From contig NZ_CP031115.1 in assembly GCF_003568865.1 (NCBI RefSeq), forward strand, positions 2,108,001 to 2,172,000: a stretch of DNA of 64,000 nt, written 5' to 3'. The notes under the pieces were generated by a model that was not told the origin of the DNA, did no database searches, and saw only the letters and a program-made list of their open reading frames with translations. Shown here in pieces: positions 16,869 through 24,851 of the stretch (the stretch's first letter is position 1; each line of letters begins with the position of its first letter). The DNA comes from Rubrobacter indicoceani (GTDB lineage Bacteria; Actinomycetota; Rubrobacteria; Rubrobacterales; Rubrobacteraceae). The position numbers and the translations under genes are program-made.

Positions 16869-17804
16869 TCAAGAGGTCCGTACTTTTGCGGTGTAGACCC
16901 AGGAGGCCACAAGCGAGCTGTTGTCCTCGGCCCAGGCTTGCGCCCCCCGGTACGGGTCGCCCTCCTCCTGAAGGACAGCCAGCTCCAGGCTCTCGACCTG
17001 CGCCTGAGTTAGACGAAGCCCGTCCAGCATCGCGTAGACGAAAGGATCATCCAGACCGAGGCCGGGTCTACCGACCGAGCGTACGGAGTGGGGCTCGTTG
17101 AATCTGTAGAGTTGTTCTTCGCCTTCCAGGTAGCTCAACTCGTAGCGTTCACTGGTCCAGTTCGGGGAGTAGGCAAAGACAACGAACGCCTCCCCCCGCC
17201 TGTAGAGCGGTCCGGCCTCATCCCAGAGCGAGGACATATCCGGGTAGTAACGCGGCTCGAGACCGTAAGCGGCGAGGGTTTCCTGAGAAATACCTCCGAG
17301 TACAAAGGAGCTGTCCTCCAGCACGAAAGCGCGGGTCGCACCGGCCTCCCGGGCCGAGGCGAGATCCCTGACCCCGAGGTACGACGGCGCGGCGAGCCCG
17401 GCGCGGGTCGTGCCGACGAGCCAGCCGCCCAATAGGTTGAGGTGGTTGAGGTCGTCCTCGCTTTCGGCCAGCAGCCCGTCCTGAGCCGGGCTCCAGAGCC
17501 CCTGGTATGCATCGTATTCTCCGGCGGCCACGCCCTCCACCGCGCTGCGCGGGTCCGTCTCGGTGAGCGTTACCCTGTAGCCTCTGTATTCTTCGAGCAC
17601 GAAGGCCGTCAGGTTTGCGACGGCCACGTTCTCGTCCTGTCGGGTGTAGGCGACGTCGAGAACACCGTCCGCCTGCACCCCGGCGGTCGAGGTCTCCCGG
17701 CCCCCGGCGGAGCACCCCACCCCGACAAGTAAAAAGCACGCTGCCGCAGCGAGCATCAGCAGGCGCGCGGGTAAGGCGAAGGGGCTTGCCGACCTTTCTC
17801 TCAA
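16869..17804 (-). CDS. Glycine betaine/proline-type ABC substrate-binding lipoprotein
   Basis: 311 residues with a lipoprotein signal (hydrophobic helix ending LVGVGCSAGG). The mature part follows the OpuAC/ProX fold (VLDVAYTRQDENVAVANLTAFVLEEY, then YDAYQGLWSPAQDG and VFAYSPNWTSERY). Trp and Tyr residues at these positions usually build the aromatic cage for a quaternary amine. It lies 30 bp downstream of a second paralogue in the same orientation. No permease or ATPase is adjacent, so it may work with the OpuC-like importer at 44.6-48.4 kb or one elsewhere. Confidence 0.82.
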   Translation of the reverse strand: MRERSASPFALPARLLMLAAAACFLLVGVGCSAGGRETSTAGVQADGVLDVAYTRQDENVAVANLTAFVLEEYRGYRVTLTETDPRSAVEGVAAGEYDAYQGLWSPAQDGLLAESEDDLNHLNLLGGWLVGTTRAGLAAPSYLGVRDLASAREAGATRAFVLEDSSFVLGGISQETLAAYGLEPRYYPDMSSLWDEAGPLYRRGEAFVVFAYSPNWTSERYELSYLEGEEQLYRFNEPHSVRSVGRPGLGLDDPFVYAMLDGLRLTQAQVESLELAVLQEEGDPYRGAQAWAEDNSSLVASWVYTAKVRTS

Positions 17805-17834
17805 GCAGGGGAGGTTATCACGAAAGGCGAGGGT

Positions 17835-18815
17835 CTAGCTCGTGCCGCCAGCGGCGACGGCCGCGTCGAGCCAGGGCTGCACGACCTCCGGGTTCTCCGA
17901 GACCCAGAGCCTCGCGCCGTCCTTCGCGCTGCCCTCACGCCTTATGAGCAGCTCTATCTCGGAGGTCTGCTTTTTGTCCAGGCGCATGGAGTCCATAAGC
18001 GCGTAGGCGACGGGGTCGTCCTCTTCCAGGCCGACGCGGTAGGCGTTGTGGAGCTTCGACGGCCGGACGATCTCATCCATCGTGTGCTTCGGGTCTTCAA
18101 GGTAGTGAAAATCGTAGTTCACGTTCATCCAGTGCGGAGACCAGGCGAGAAAGACAAACGGCTCCTTGCGCGCATAAGCCTTCTCAAGCTCGCTCATCAT
18201 CACCGGGGTGCTCGACTCTATAAGCGCGAGGTCGAGATCGTACTCCGGTATCACCCGCGTCTGGATGCGCTCCATGAGGAGCGTCCCCGGCTCGATGCCC
18301 GTGATCATGGCCGCCCCCGAGCTGTTGAGGTCTTCTATGCTCTGCGTGTCCTCCATGTAGTACGGGACGGCCAGACCGAACTCAGTCTGCCCAACGTACC
18401 ACGGCTCCTCGGAGAGCTGAATCCTACCCCCCACCTCCTCGATGACCTCGCCGTGAGCGGGCATCCACACGTCCAGAAAGGCGTCTACCTCACCCTTCGA
18501 TACCTTCTCGAAGACGGGCCGGAGGTAGCTCCGCTCCAGCTCTACTTCGTAACCCAGCTCATCCTCCGCCAGAACCGCTATAAGGGCGGAGTTCGCCACG
18601 TTCTCGTCCCACTCGATGTACCCGATGGTCAACTCGTCGCTGGCCGACGCGGCGGGCAACGAACACCCTTCGCTGAAGAGCATCAGACCGACGATCAGAA
18701 ACACCACCAGGCCGCCCGCCGTCCAGAAACCGTCGTGCCTCACCCGGGCTCTGTTCTCCCCGCTCGCAGAGAAGTGGTCGGCCGAGGAACCCCCGCCTCT
18801 ACCCTCGTCTATCAT
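17835..18815 (-). CDS. Second glycine betaine/proline-type substrate-binding lipoprotein
   Basis: 326 residues. An unusually long polar N-terminus (about 30 residues) precedes the hydrophobic helix and lipobox (LMLFSEGCSLP), so a start further inside is possible. The mature region begins LTIGYIEWDENVANSALIA and contains DAFLDVWMPAHGE and FLAWSPHWMN, the OpuAC-family positions for ligand-binding aromatics. It is the first gene of the pair. The two proteins clearly share family motifs but differ widely, suggesting old duplication or different ligands (glycine betaine, choline, carnitine). Confidence 0.82.
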   Translation of the reverse strand: MIDEGRGGGSSADHFSASGENRARVRHDGFWTAGGLVVFLIVGLMLFSEGCSLPAASASDELTIGYIEWDENVANSALIAVLAEDELGYEVELERSYLRPVFEKVSKGEVDAFLDVWMPAHGEVIEEVGGRIQLSEEPWYVGQTEFGLAVPYYMEDTQSIEDLNSSGAAMITGIEPGTLLMERIQTRVIPEYDLDLALIESSTPVMMSELEKAYARKEPFVFLAWSPHWMNVNYDFHYLEDPKHTMDEIVRPSKLHNAYRVGLEEDDPVAYALMDSMRLDKKQTSEIELLIRREGSAKDGARLWVSENPEVVQPWLDAAVAAGGTS

Positions 18816-18926
18816 GCAACCTCATGCTCCCGTAAGCCCGTCTGGAGGTATGCCCCGGTCCAACATCCGGCTTGCCCGTCCGCCCCACGCTCCTCCGTCC
18901 GGCAGGATAGCAGAAAGCATTTACGC

Positions 18927-18956
18927 TGTATACACCGTATTACATACAACATGTTG
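18927..18956 (-). promoter_or_regulatory. AT-rich upstream region with two short dyads
   Basis: Between the binding-protein gene and the rrf2 stop lies a locally AT-rich patch. It holds TGTAT-N12-ATACA (18927-18948), overlapped by the perfect 10-bp palindrome CAACATGTTG (18947-18956), about 110 bp upstream of the 17835-18815 gene. A promoter or operator for that gene is plausible. No convincing -35/-10 pair could be fixed. Confidence 0.35.
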
Positions 18957-19035
18957 CGCCCGGCTCCGCCTCGCCGCGCATTTCTTGTGAGAACGACCGC
19001 AGGGACAGGTCCGGCGGGGCAGGTCCTGCAGGGGG

Positions 19036-19500
19036 CTAGTGGTGTATCCAGGCTTCGGGGCTTGAGGTGAGGTTTGTAACGGCTTCGGGGAGTTCGCCCT
19101 CGACAAGGTCGGCAAGGGTTACGTTCTCGAGAACGGCGCGAAGGTTAGCCCGGACGGCGATCCAGACCTCCCTGAGGCGTTCGGCGGCTCCGGTGTACTC
19201 GACCAGCTCGGGCCACTCACCGCGCACGTCGGCGAGCGGCCCCTCCACGGCGCGGATAATCTCGGCCAGGGTGATCTCCTGTGCCGGACGGGCGAGCCAG
19301 TAGCCGCCGGAGGCCCCGCGCTGCGCCCGGACTATCCCGGAGCGCTTGAGGTCGAGAAGGATGTTCTCCATGAACTTCTTCGGGATCTTCTGCGTCTCGG
19401 CTATGGCCTCGCCCTTGACCGGCCCGCTCTCCCTGACCGAGGCGTATGCAAGCTCCGCCGTGGCCTTGAGCGCGTAATCGGTTCTGGCGGAGACCTGCAA
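19036..19500 (-). CDS. Rrf2-family transcriptional regulator without cysteines
   Basis: 154 residues from a TTG start; the family begins exactly here (VSARTDYALKATAELA). The winged helix-turn-helix is intact (KIPKKFMENILLDLKRSGIV, then RGASGGYWLA). IscR, NsrR and RsrR bind Fe-S clusters through cysteines after this region, but this protein has no cysteine at all, so it cannot be a cluster sensor of that kind. It resembles the cluster-free Rrf2 proteins such as CymR. The target could be the flanking transporter genes or itself. It lies 38 bp after a small membrane protein gene. Confidence 0.88.
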   Translation of the reverse strand: MQVSARTDYALKATAELAYASVRESGPVKGEAIAETQKIPKKFMENILLDLKRSGIVRAQRGASGGYWLARPAQEITLAEIIRAVEGPLADVRGEWPELVEYTGAAERLREVWIAVRANLRAVLENVTLADLVEGELPEAVTNLTSSPEAWIHH

Positions 19501-19538
19501 GGCTACCTGCTTTCCGGGGTCGGCTTGTTGGGGCGCAT

Positions 19539-19709
19539 CTACCGGGACTGGGTTTTCGAGGAGTTCTCGCGCTCGTTCCGGATGCGTTCGTCGTTCTCCC
19601 GCTTTACCGGGGCGTATACAAACCAGTACGAACCCGCGAGTATCCCGATAAGGAAGATCAAAGCCAGCACGAACTGGATAACCTCCGTTGTCTGGTTGAT
19701 GTTCACCAT
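19539..19709 (-). CDS. Small single-pass membrane protein (56 residues)
   Basis: An ATG at 19707-19709 with GGAAGGGG just upstream opens a 56-codon frame. Residues about 11-33 form one transmembrane helix (VIQFVLALIFLIGILAGSYW). The C-terminal 22 residues are highly charged (KRENDERIRNEREN) and probably cytosolic. It ends 38 bp before rrf2 on the same strand, so co-transcription is likely. The hydrophobic/charged split, good Shine-Dalgarno and position support a real gene. Function unknown. Confidence 0.65.
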   Translation of the reverse strand: MVNINQTTEVIQFVLALIFLIGILAGSYWFVYAPVKRENDERIRNERENSSKTQSR

Positions 19710-19988
19710 CCCCTTCCGCTAATCTCGTGGACTTCCGCAGTAACCCGGAACCTGTTTCGCCCGTTCCGTAATGCCGGTCATTCTACGCTACGAGCCCGCT
19801 GTGCGCCGCTGAAACGCGATAGAACCCGTCGCCTCCGACGCCTTGCCCGCACTCTACCGAAGATGCTACCATCGAACCGACTGTTCCCGGGGGAAAGGGA
19901 GCCAGCCCAGGACCGGAGCGACCGCCGGACCGGTGGCGGTCGGCTTTTTGCGGACCTCACACTCGGCCAGCTACACGGAGGAGAGAAG

Positions 19989-21611
19989 ATGCAGGGACTC
20001 ACGATGGACTACCAGCTCACCCTACCCGCGCTCCTCAAGCGCGCCGACGACCTTTTCGGTCCCAAGGAGATAGTTACCCGGCTCCCCGACAGGTCCCTTC
20101 ACCGCTATACCTACGCCGATTTCGTGGAACGCTCCAAGAAGCTCGGTCTCGCTCTCAGAGAGCTCGGCCTCGAAAAGTCCGACCGCGTAGCGACGCTCGC
20201 CTGGAACCAGTATCAGCATCTGGAGGCGTACTTCGGGGTTCCGTCGGCGGAGCTCGTGCTGCACACCATAAACCCGCGCCTCGCGCCGCACGAGATAGCC
20301 TACATAATCAACCACGCCGAGGACAAGGTTCTCTTTGTGGACGAGACGCTTGTAAAGCTTGTAGACGGCTTCAGGGACAGCGTAGACCTTGAACACATCT
20401 ACGTCTACACCTCGGGCGAGCACAAGGCTCCGGACGGTTTCACGAGCTACGAGGACTTCATCAAAGACGCCGACACCTCGGAGTTCGTCTACCCCGAGAC
20501 GGACGAGGACGATGCGGCCGCGCTCTGCTACACGAGCGGCACGACGGGCCCTCCGAAAGGGGCGCTCTACTCGCACCGCTGCCTGTGCATCCACTCGCTG
20601 CTCGTCGCGCTGCCCGACAACTTCAACTTCCGCGAGTCCGATTCGGTCCTGCCCGTCGTCCCGATGTTCCACGTCAACGCCTGGGGGATGCCCGTAACGG
20701 CGACCATGATCGGCTGCAAACAGGTTATGCCGGGGCCGCACCTCGACGCCGAAAGCCTGCTGGAGCTGTTTCAGAACGAAGAGGTAACCTTCACCGCCGG
20801 GGTGCCGACCATCTGGCTCGGCATACTCCAGGAGCTGGACAAAAACCCCGACAAGTACGACCTCTCGAAGCTGGAAAAAATGGGCGTCGGCGGTTCGGCG
20901 GCCCCGGAGAGCATGATCCGGGCCTACGAAAAGCGGCACGGCCTGAAGATCCTCCACGCCTGGGGCATGACGGAGATGTCCCCGGTCGGGACGGCGGCCT
21001 ACATGACTTCGGAGCTGAAGAAAGAGCCGGAGGACGTGCAGTTCAAGTACCGGGCCAAGCAGGGCATCCAGTTCCCGTTTGTCGAGATCCGCGCCGTCGG
21101 TGAGGACGGCCTCGTTCCGTGGGACAGCAAGACGATGGGCGAACTCGAGGTGCGCGGCCCGACGGTCGCAAGCTCCTACTTCAACACCGACGAGGGGGCG
21201 GACAAGTTCACCGAAGACGGCTGGTTCAGGACGGGCGACGTGGTCAGCATCACGCCGGGCGGGTACGTTGAGATCCGCGACCGCGACAAGGACCTCGTCA
21301 AGTCCGGCGGAGAGTGGATCTCGTCCGTTGACCTTGAGAACACCCTGATGGGCCACGAGGCCGTGGCCGAAGCCGCCGTTATCGCCATCCCGGACGAGAA
21401 ATGGGACGAGCGCCCGCTCGCCGTCGTCGTTCTCAGGGAAGGTCAGTCGGCCTCCTCGGAGGAGTTGCGCGAGCACCTCGCAAAAGACTTCGCCAAGTGG
21501 CAGCTCCCGGACGCCTACGAGTTCGTGGACGAGATACCGCGCACCGCGACCGGCAAGTTCCTGAAGATGGCCCTGCGCGAACGGTTCAAGGGCTACGAAG
21601 TCAAAACCTGA
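19989..21611 (+). CDS. AMP-forming acyl-CoA synthetase (fatty-acid CoA ligase)
   Basis: 540 residues from ATG 19989, chosen for the GGAGGAGAG just before it and the family-typical N-terminus. The adenylate-forming superfamily motifs are intact: YTSGTTGPPKGALYSH, the WGMTEMSP region, GWFRTGDVV, DKDLVKSGGEWIS and the C-terminal lysine in PRTATGKFLK. It activates a carboxylic acid through an acyl-AMP to acyl-CoA; the sequence suggests medium- to long-chain fatty acids. It lies 37 bp before the CocE-type hydrolase. Confidence 0.92.
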   Translation: MQGLTMDYQLTLPALLKRADDLFGPKEIVTRLPDRSLHRYTYADFVERSKKLGLALRELGLEKSDRVATLAWNQYQHLEAYFGVPSAELVLHTINPRLAPHEIAYIINHAEDKVLFVDETLVKLVDGFRDSVDLEHIYVYTSGEHKAPDGFTSYEDFIKDADTSEFVYPETDEDDAAALCYTSGTTGPPKGALYSHRCLCIHSLLVALPDNFNFRESDSVLPVVPMFHVNAWGMPVTATMIGCKQVMPGPHLDAESLLELFQNEEVTFTAGVPTIWLGILQELDKNPDKYDLSKLEKMGVGGSAAPESMIRAYEKRHGLKILHAWGMTEMSPVGTAAYMTSELKKEPEDVQFKYRAKQGIQFPFVEIRAVGEDGLVPWDSKTMGELEVRGPTVASSYFNTDEGADKFTEDGWFRTGDVVSITPGGYVEIRDRDKDLVKSGGEWISSVDLENTLMGHEAVAEAAVIAIPDEKWDERPLAVVVLREGQSASSEELREHLAKDFAKWQLPDAYEFVDEIPRTATGKFLKMALRERFKGYEVKT

Positions 21612-21648
21612 CCGGCGGCGAGACTCCGGAGCGAGCTGGAGGGAGAAG

Positions 21649-23382
21649 ATGACCCACGCCCGCGAAGTGACCGTCCGGTTCGACGTGCCGGCTACGATGC
21701 GCGACGGCACGACGCTCCTGGCGAACGTGTACCGTCCGGCGGGCGACGGCGCATATCCCGTTCTCCTGACCCGTCTTCCCTACGGCAAGGACAACCCCCG
21801 CGACACGGCGTACTTCGATCCGGCGAAGGCCGCCCGCCGAGGGTACATCGTCGTGGTGCAGGACGTGCGGGGTCGCTTCGCCTCGGAGGGAGAGTTCGAG
21901 TCTTTTCCTCAAGAGTCCCGGGACGGCTACGACTCGGTTGAGTGGGCGGCGCGGCTACCCGGTTCAAACGGCTCGGTCGGGATGTGGGGGCTTTCGTACT
22001 ACGGCAAGACGCAGTGGCACGCAGCGACCGAAGCCCCGCCGTCGCTCGGGGCCATCGCACCGGGACAGACGTGGGGCAACCACCTGAACGGCGCGAGCCT
22101 CAGGGGCGGGGCGCAGGAACTCGGCCTCGTACACCTCTGGGCGCAGGGCTCCATCGCGCCGGATCTCCTGTCGAGAAAATACGCCGACGAGCCGGAAAAG
22201 CTCCGGGAGAAGATGCTCGAGGTGGTCGGGATCATAGACACCCTCAGCGCGGGCGGCGGCTTCGACGTTCTTCCCTACTCACAACTCCCGGACCCCGAAG
22301 GTCTCGAACCGATGCTCTTTCTCGGGCGCGGTGCGGACGATGGGTTCTGGAGTTCCGTTAACCTGGACGAGCTCTACGCTAACGTAAAAGTCCCGGTACT
22401 CCACATCGGGGGCTGGTACGACTGTTTTATCGGGGAGACCCTCCGGCAGTACGCCGCGATTCAAAGGCTCTGCCTGGAGCGTCGGATGCCTCCCCCGCGT
22501 CTCGTCGTCGGACCGTGGACCCACGCAAACTTCGGGAGCCTTCACGGCGACCTCGATTTCGGGGTGGCGGCCTCCGGCGCCGCGGTGGACCTCCGGGAGA
22601 CGCTCTGCGACCTGCAGCTCCGCTTCTTTGACGAGACGCTGAAGGGCGAAAAAGCCGTCTCGCCGGAACCCCCGGTGAAGATCTTCTTTATGAGTGAGAA
22701 CCGCTGGCGCACCTTCGAGAGCTGGCCGCCGCAGGACTCGCGCCGGACGGACTGGTATCTGGGAGCGGAAGGGACGCTCACCCGAGAACCACCGCCCGCT
22801 GGCGCTCCGGGCTATGAGTACGATCCCCTGCACCCGGTTCCGACGCTCGGGGGGCAGACGCTGCTCGCCCCGGCGTATGGTTCCGGGCCGGTGGATCAAA
22901 GCCCGATCGAAGCCCGCCCGGACGTGCTGGTCTTTACCTCCGGGCCGCTTGCGCAGGAGATCACCCTCTGCGGCCCGGTGAGCGCGACGCTCTTCGCCTC
23001 GTCCTCTGCGCCGGATACGGACTTTGTCGTGCGCCTGACGGACGTGTACCCCGACGGTCGCTCCATCGTCCTGACCGACGGCGTCGTGCGGGCGAGCGCG
23101 CGGGATTCGTACCCGCAGCCGGATGAGGTCTCCCCCGCAGAGCCTTCCCCCATCAAACCGGGCTGCATCTACAGGTACCCGGTGGATCTCTGGCAGACAG
23201 CCGCGACCCTTGCGCCGGGTCATCGCCTGCGAGTGCACGTAACATCGAGCTCGTTTCCCCGCTGGGACCGCAACCCGAACACCGGAGGGTCCGGCCACAC
23301 CTCGGCGGAAACCCGCAAGGCGCACCAGACGGTCCACCTCGGCGGCGACCACCCGAGCCGCATCTCCGTGACGATCCGCTGA
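21649..23382 (+). CDS. CocE/NonD-family hydrolase (X-Pro dipeptidyl-peptidase S15 fold)
   Basis: 577 residues. The alpha/beta-hydrolase core shows the nucleophile elbow GLSYYGKTQW (Ser at about 124) and the oxyanion-side region YGKDNPRDTAYF typical of S15/CocE enzymes. The second half is the galactose-binding-like jelly-roll (CGPVSATLFASSSAPDTDF). Relatives hydrolyse acyl esters or amides such as cocaine and cephalosporin esters, or X-Pro peptides; the substrate here is unknown. AGGGAGAAG precedes the ATG. Probably co-transcribed with the acyl-CoA ligase. Confidence 0.9.
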   Translation: MTHAREVTVRFDVPATMRDGTTLLANVYRPAGDGAYPVLLTRLPYGKDNPRDTAYFDPAKAARRGYIVVVQDVRGRFASEGEFESFPQESRDGYDSVEWAARLPGSNGSVGMWGLSYYGKTQWHAATEAPPSLGAIAPGQTWGNHLNGASLRGGAQELGLVHLWAQGSIAPDLLSRKYADEPEKLREKMLEVVGIIDTLSAGGGFDVLPYSQLPDPEGLEPMLFLGRGADDGFWSSVNLDELYANVKVPVLHIGGWYDCFIGETLRQYAAIQRLCLERRMPPPRLVVGPWTHANFGSLHGDLDFGVAASGAAVDLRETLCDLQLRFFDETLKGEKAVSPEPPVKIFFMSENRWRTFESWPPQDSRRTDWYLGAEGTLTREPPPAGAPGYEYDPLHPVPTLGGQTLLAPAYGSGPVDQSPIEARPDVLVFTSGPLAQEITLCGPVSATLFASSSAPDTDFVVRLTDVYPDGRSIVLTDGVVRASARDSYPQPDEVSPAEPSPIKPGCIYRYPVDLWQTAATLAPGHRLRVHVTSSSFPRWDRNPNTGGSGHTSAETRKAHQTVHLGGDHPSRISVTIR

Positions 23383-23436
23383 ACTGGTGCGCGGGGTTTG
23401 CGGTGCTATTACAATTCGTCCGCACGCAGACGCATG

Positions 23437-23448
23437 TACGTAAACGTA
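23437..23448 (+). promoter_or_regulatory. Short dyad upstream of ohr
   Basis: TACGT-AA-ACGTA is an inverted repeat with a 2-bp centre, ending 15 bp before the ohr start. Slightly upstream, at 23410-23416, TACAATT matches one half of the published OhrR operator style (TACAATT...AATTGTA). Either could bind an OhrR-type repressor; only the sequence symmetry is seen. Confidence 0.35.
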
Positions 23449-23463
23449 TAGAAAGAGAGCGAC

Positions 23464-23880
23464 ATGGACATTCTGTACACGGCGACGGCTACGGCGCACG
23501 GCGGTCGTGAGGGCCGGGTGGAGAGCTCGGACGGAAAGATAAACGAGAACCTCGTCGTTCCGGAGGGCATGGGCGGCCCCGGCGGCGACGGCACCAACCC
23601 CGAGCAGCTCTTTGCCGCCGGATACGCGGCCTGCTTTGAGGGCGCGCTGCGGCTGGTGGCGGGCAAGCAGAAAAAAGACGTCGGCGACGCTTCGGTAACG
23701 GCCAACGTCGGCATCGGCCCGGAGGGCAAGAGCTTTGCCCTTGAAGTGGAGCTTGTGGGCTCCGTGCCCGGTGTATCCCGTGAGGAGGCCGAGAGGCTGA
23801 TGCAGGACGCTCACGAAGTCTGCCCGTACTCGAAGGCGACGCGAGGAAACGTGGAGGTTACGCTCAGCGTCGCCGACTGA
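23464..23880 (+). CDS. ohr: Organic hydroperoxide resistance protein (Ohr, OsmC family)
   Basis: 138 residues, standard length. Two redox cysteines are present in their family contexts: the peroxidatic one in GYAACFEGAL and the resolving one in HEVCPYSKATRGN. The N-terminus (LYTATATAHGGREG) is typical of Ohr rather than OsmC. Ohr reduces organic and fatty-acid hydroperoxides using lipoyl-dependent electrons. It stands alone between two operons and is followed by a strong terminator. Confidence 0.94.
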   Translation: MDILYTATATAHGGREGRVESSDGKINENLVVPEGMGGPGGDGTNPEQLFAAGYAACFEGALRLVAGKQKKDVGDASVTANVGIGPEGKSFALEVELVGSVPGVSREEAERLMQDAHEVCPYSKATRGNVEVTLSVAD

Positions 23881-23903
23881 TCAGCGGACGCCGCACGGAA
23901 CGA

Positions 23904-23937
23904 GGCGGAACCCTTTGTCGGGGTTCCGCCCGTTTTA
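23904..23937 (+). terminator. Rho-independent terminator after ohr
   Basis: A 10-bp perfect stem (GGCGGAACCC at 23904-23913 with its complement at 23921-23930) and a 7-nt loop is followed by CGTTTT. It lies 24 bp after the ohr stop and also faces the convergent ferritin-like gene. Confidence 0.85.
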
Positions 23938-23973
23938 CTTGCCCGCGCGGGTGCAGCGGGTACCTTCGCAGCC

Positions 23974-24697
23974 CTAGGGGCCGGTCTCCGGCTGGATGGT
24001 ATCCGGGAGCTTGTCCACAAAGGCCTGGAAGTTCCCGTAGGGTCCGTAGGGCTCCGGCGTTCCGGTGATGAAACCGGTCCCGAGAACGGCGTCTACGATA
24101 TCGGTCGGGGCGACGGCCGCGTCAAAGGAGTCCGGGAAGGGAAATTCCCCGTTCAGGCCGTTGAGGTAGGCCGCGTGGCGGGCCTCGACGGTGGCTATGG
24201 TCGCCCCGTAGGTCAGGTTCTCGGCCCCGCTTATGTGGGCTATGGCCCCGTCGTAAGCCGAGACGCCCGTGTTCTCGAGAAGCTGTGCCGTAGCGTAGAA
24301 TCTCCTGATCCCGGTGAACTTGAAGTCGTAGGTTGCCGCCGGTACGGCCTGATCTCCGAGCGCCCCCGTCAGGAAGTCCACGTGTTCGTTCTCGTGCTTT
24401 CGGATCAGCTGTATCCGCTTGCGCTCGCTGTTACCGAAAGCTCTGCGGAACTTCGCAAAGCCCTGGTTGTAGAATGCCGCTTCGAGATGCTCCAGCGTAA
24501 GGGCGTAGTTGAGGATGTCCACATCGGTGTAGGTCGCCTCGGTAGTGTGCGCCCCGGCAGCGCCCGGCAGCGCCCGGCAGCACGCCCGCGAGCGCACCCG
24601 CCCCGAGAACCCCCGCCGTACCGAACAGGAACCCTCTGCGCGAGAGGCTCGACCCGGCCTCTTCCGCCGCAGCCCCGATCTGCGCTTTCCCGGTCAT
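23974..24697 (-). pseudogene. Tat-exported ferritin-like protein, frameshifted at a 10-bp tandem repeat
   Basis: The first frame starts at ATG 24697 and gives a twin-arginine signal (SSLSRRGFLFGTAGVLGAGA...). The mature domain is in another frame, beginning AHTTEATYTDVDILNYAL. It has the ferritin-like helices LEHLEAAFYNQGF and HENEHVDFL, with Glu/His ligand candidates, as in the desiccation-related Ferritin_2 family. The break falls in three copies of a 10-bp unit (24551-24580). With two copies the reading would run straight from VLPGAAG into AHTTEA. As written the protein is not made in full. It may be phase-variable, recently inactivated, or a sequencing error. Confidence 0.85.
24551..24580. 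repeat. 10-bp tandem repeat, three copies, frame-setting
   Basis: Two identical copies of CGCCCGGCAG (24561-24570, 24571-24580) and one near-identical copy (24551-24560, differing in its first two bases). It lies between the signal peptide and mature domain of the ferritin-like gene; each unit gained or lost shifts the frame by one base. Confidence 0.9.
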
Positions 24698-24851
24698 TTC
24701 TTTTCTCTCTTTCCCGAAGTCGACCCCGAATCCGCAGACGTACACCCGACCGCCGGAGAGCCAAACTGTGAATGCTGTCTCTACGGCGCATAAGACAGGG
24801 CGGATCACAAAGAGAATTCCGGTCCGAAGATTCTCTTCGGGGCGCAGATGC

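Noticed and set aside
20022-21710. A 562-codon minus-strand frame opposite the acyl-CoA synthetase
   Set aside because: The plus strand carries complete adenylate-forming motifs; the antisense frame has biased, repetitive composition and no domain.
24551-24580. CRISPR-like short repeats
   Set aside because: The copies are directly tandem with no spacers and only 10 bp long; this is a microsatellite-type repeat.
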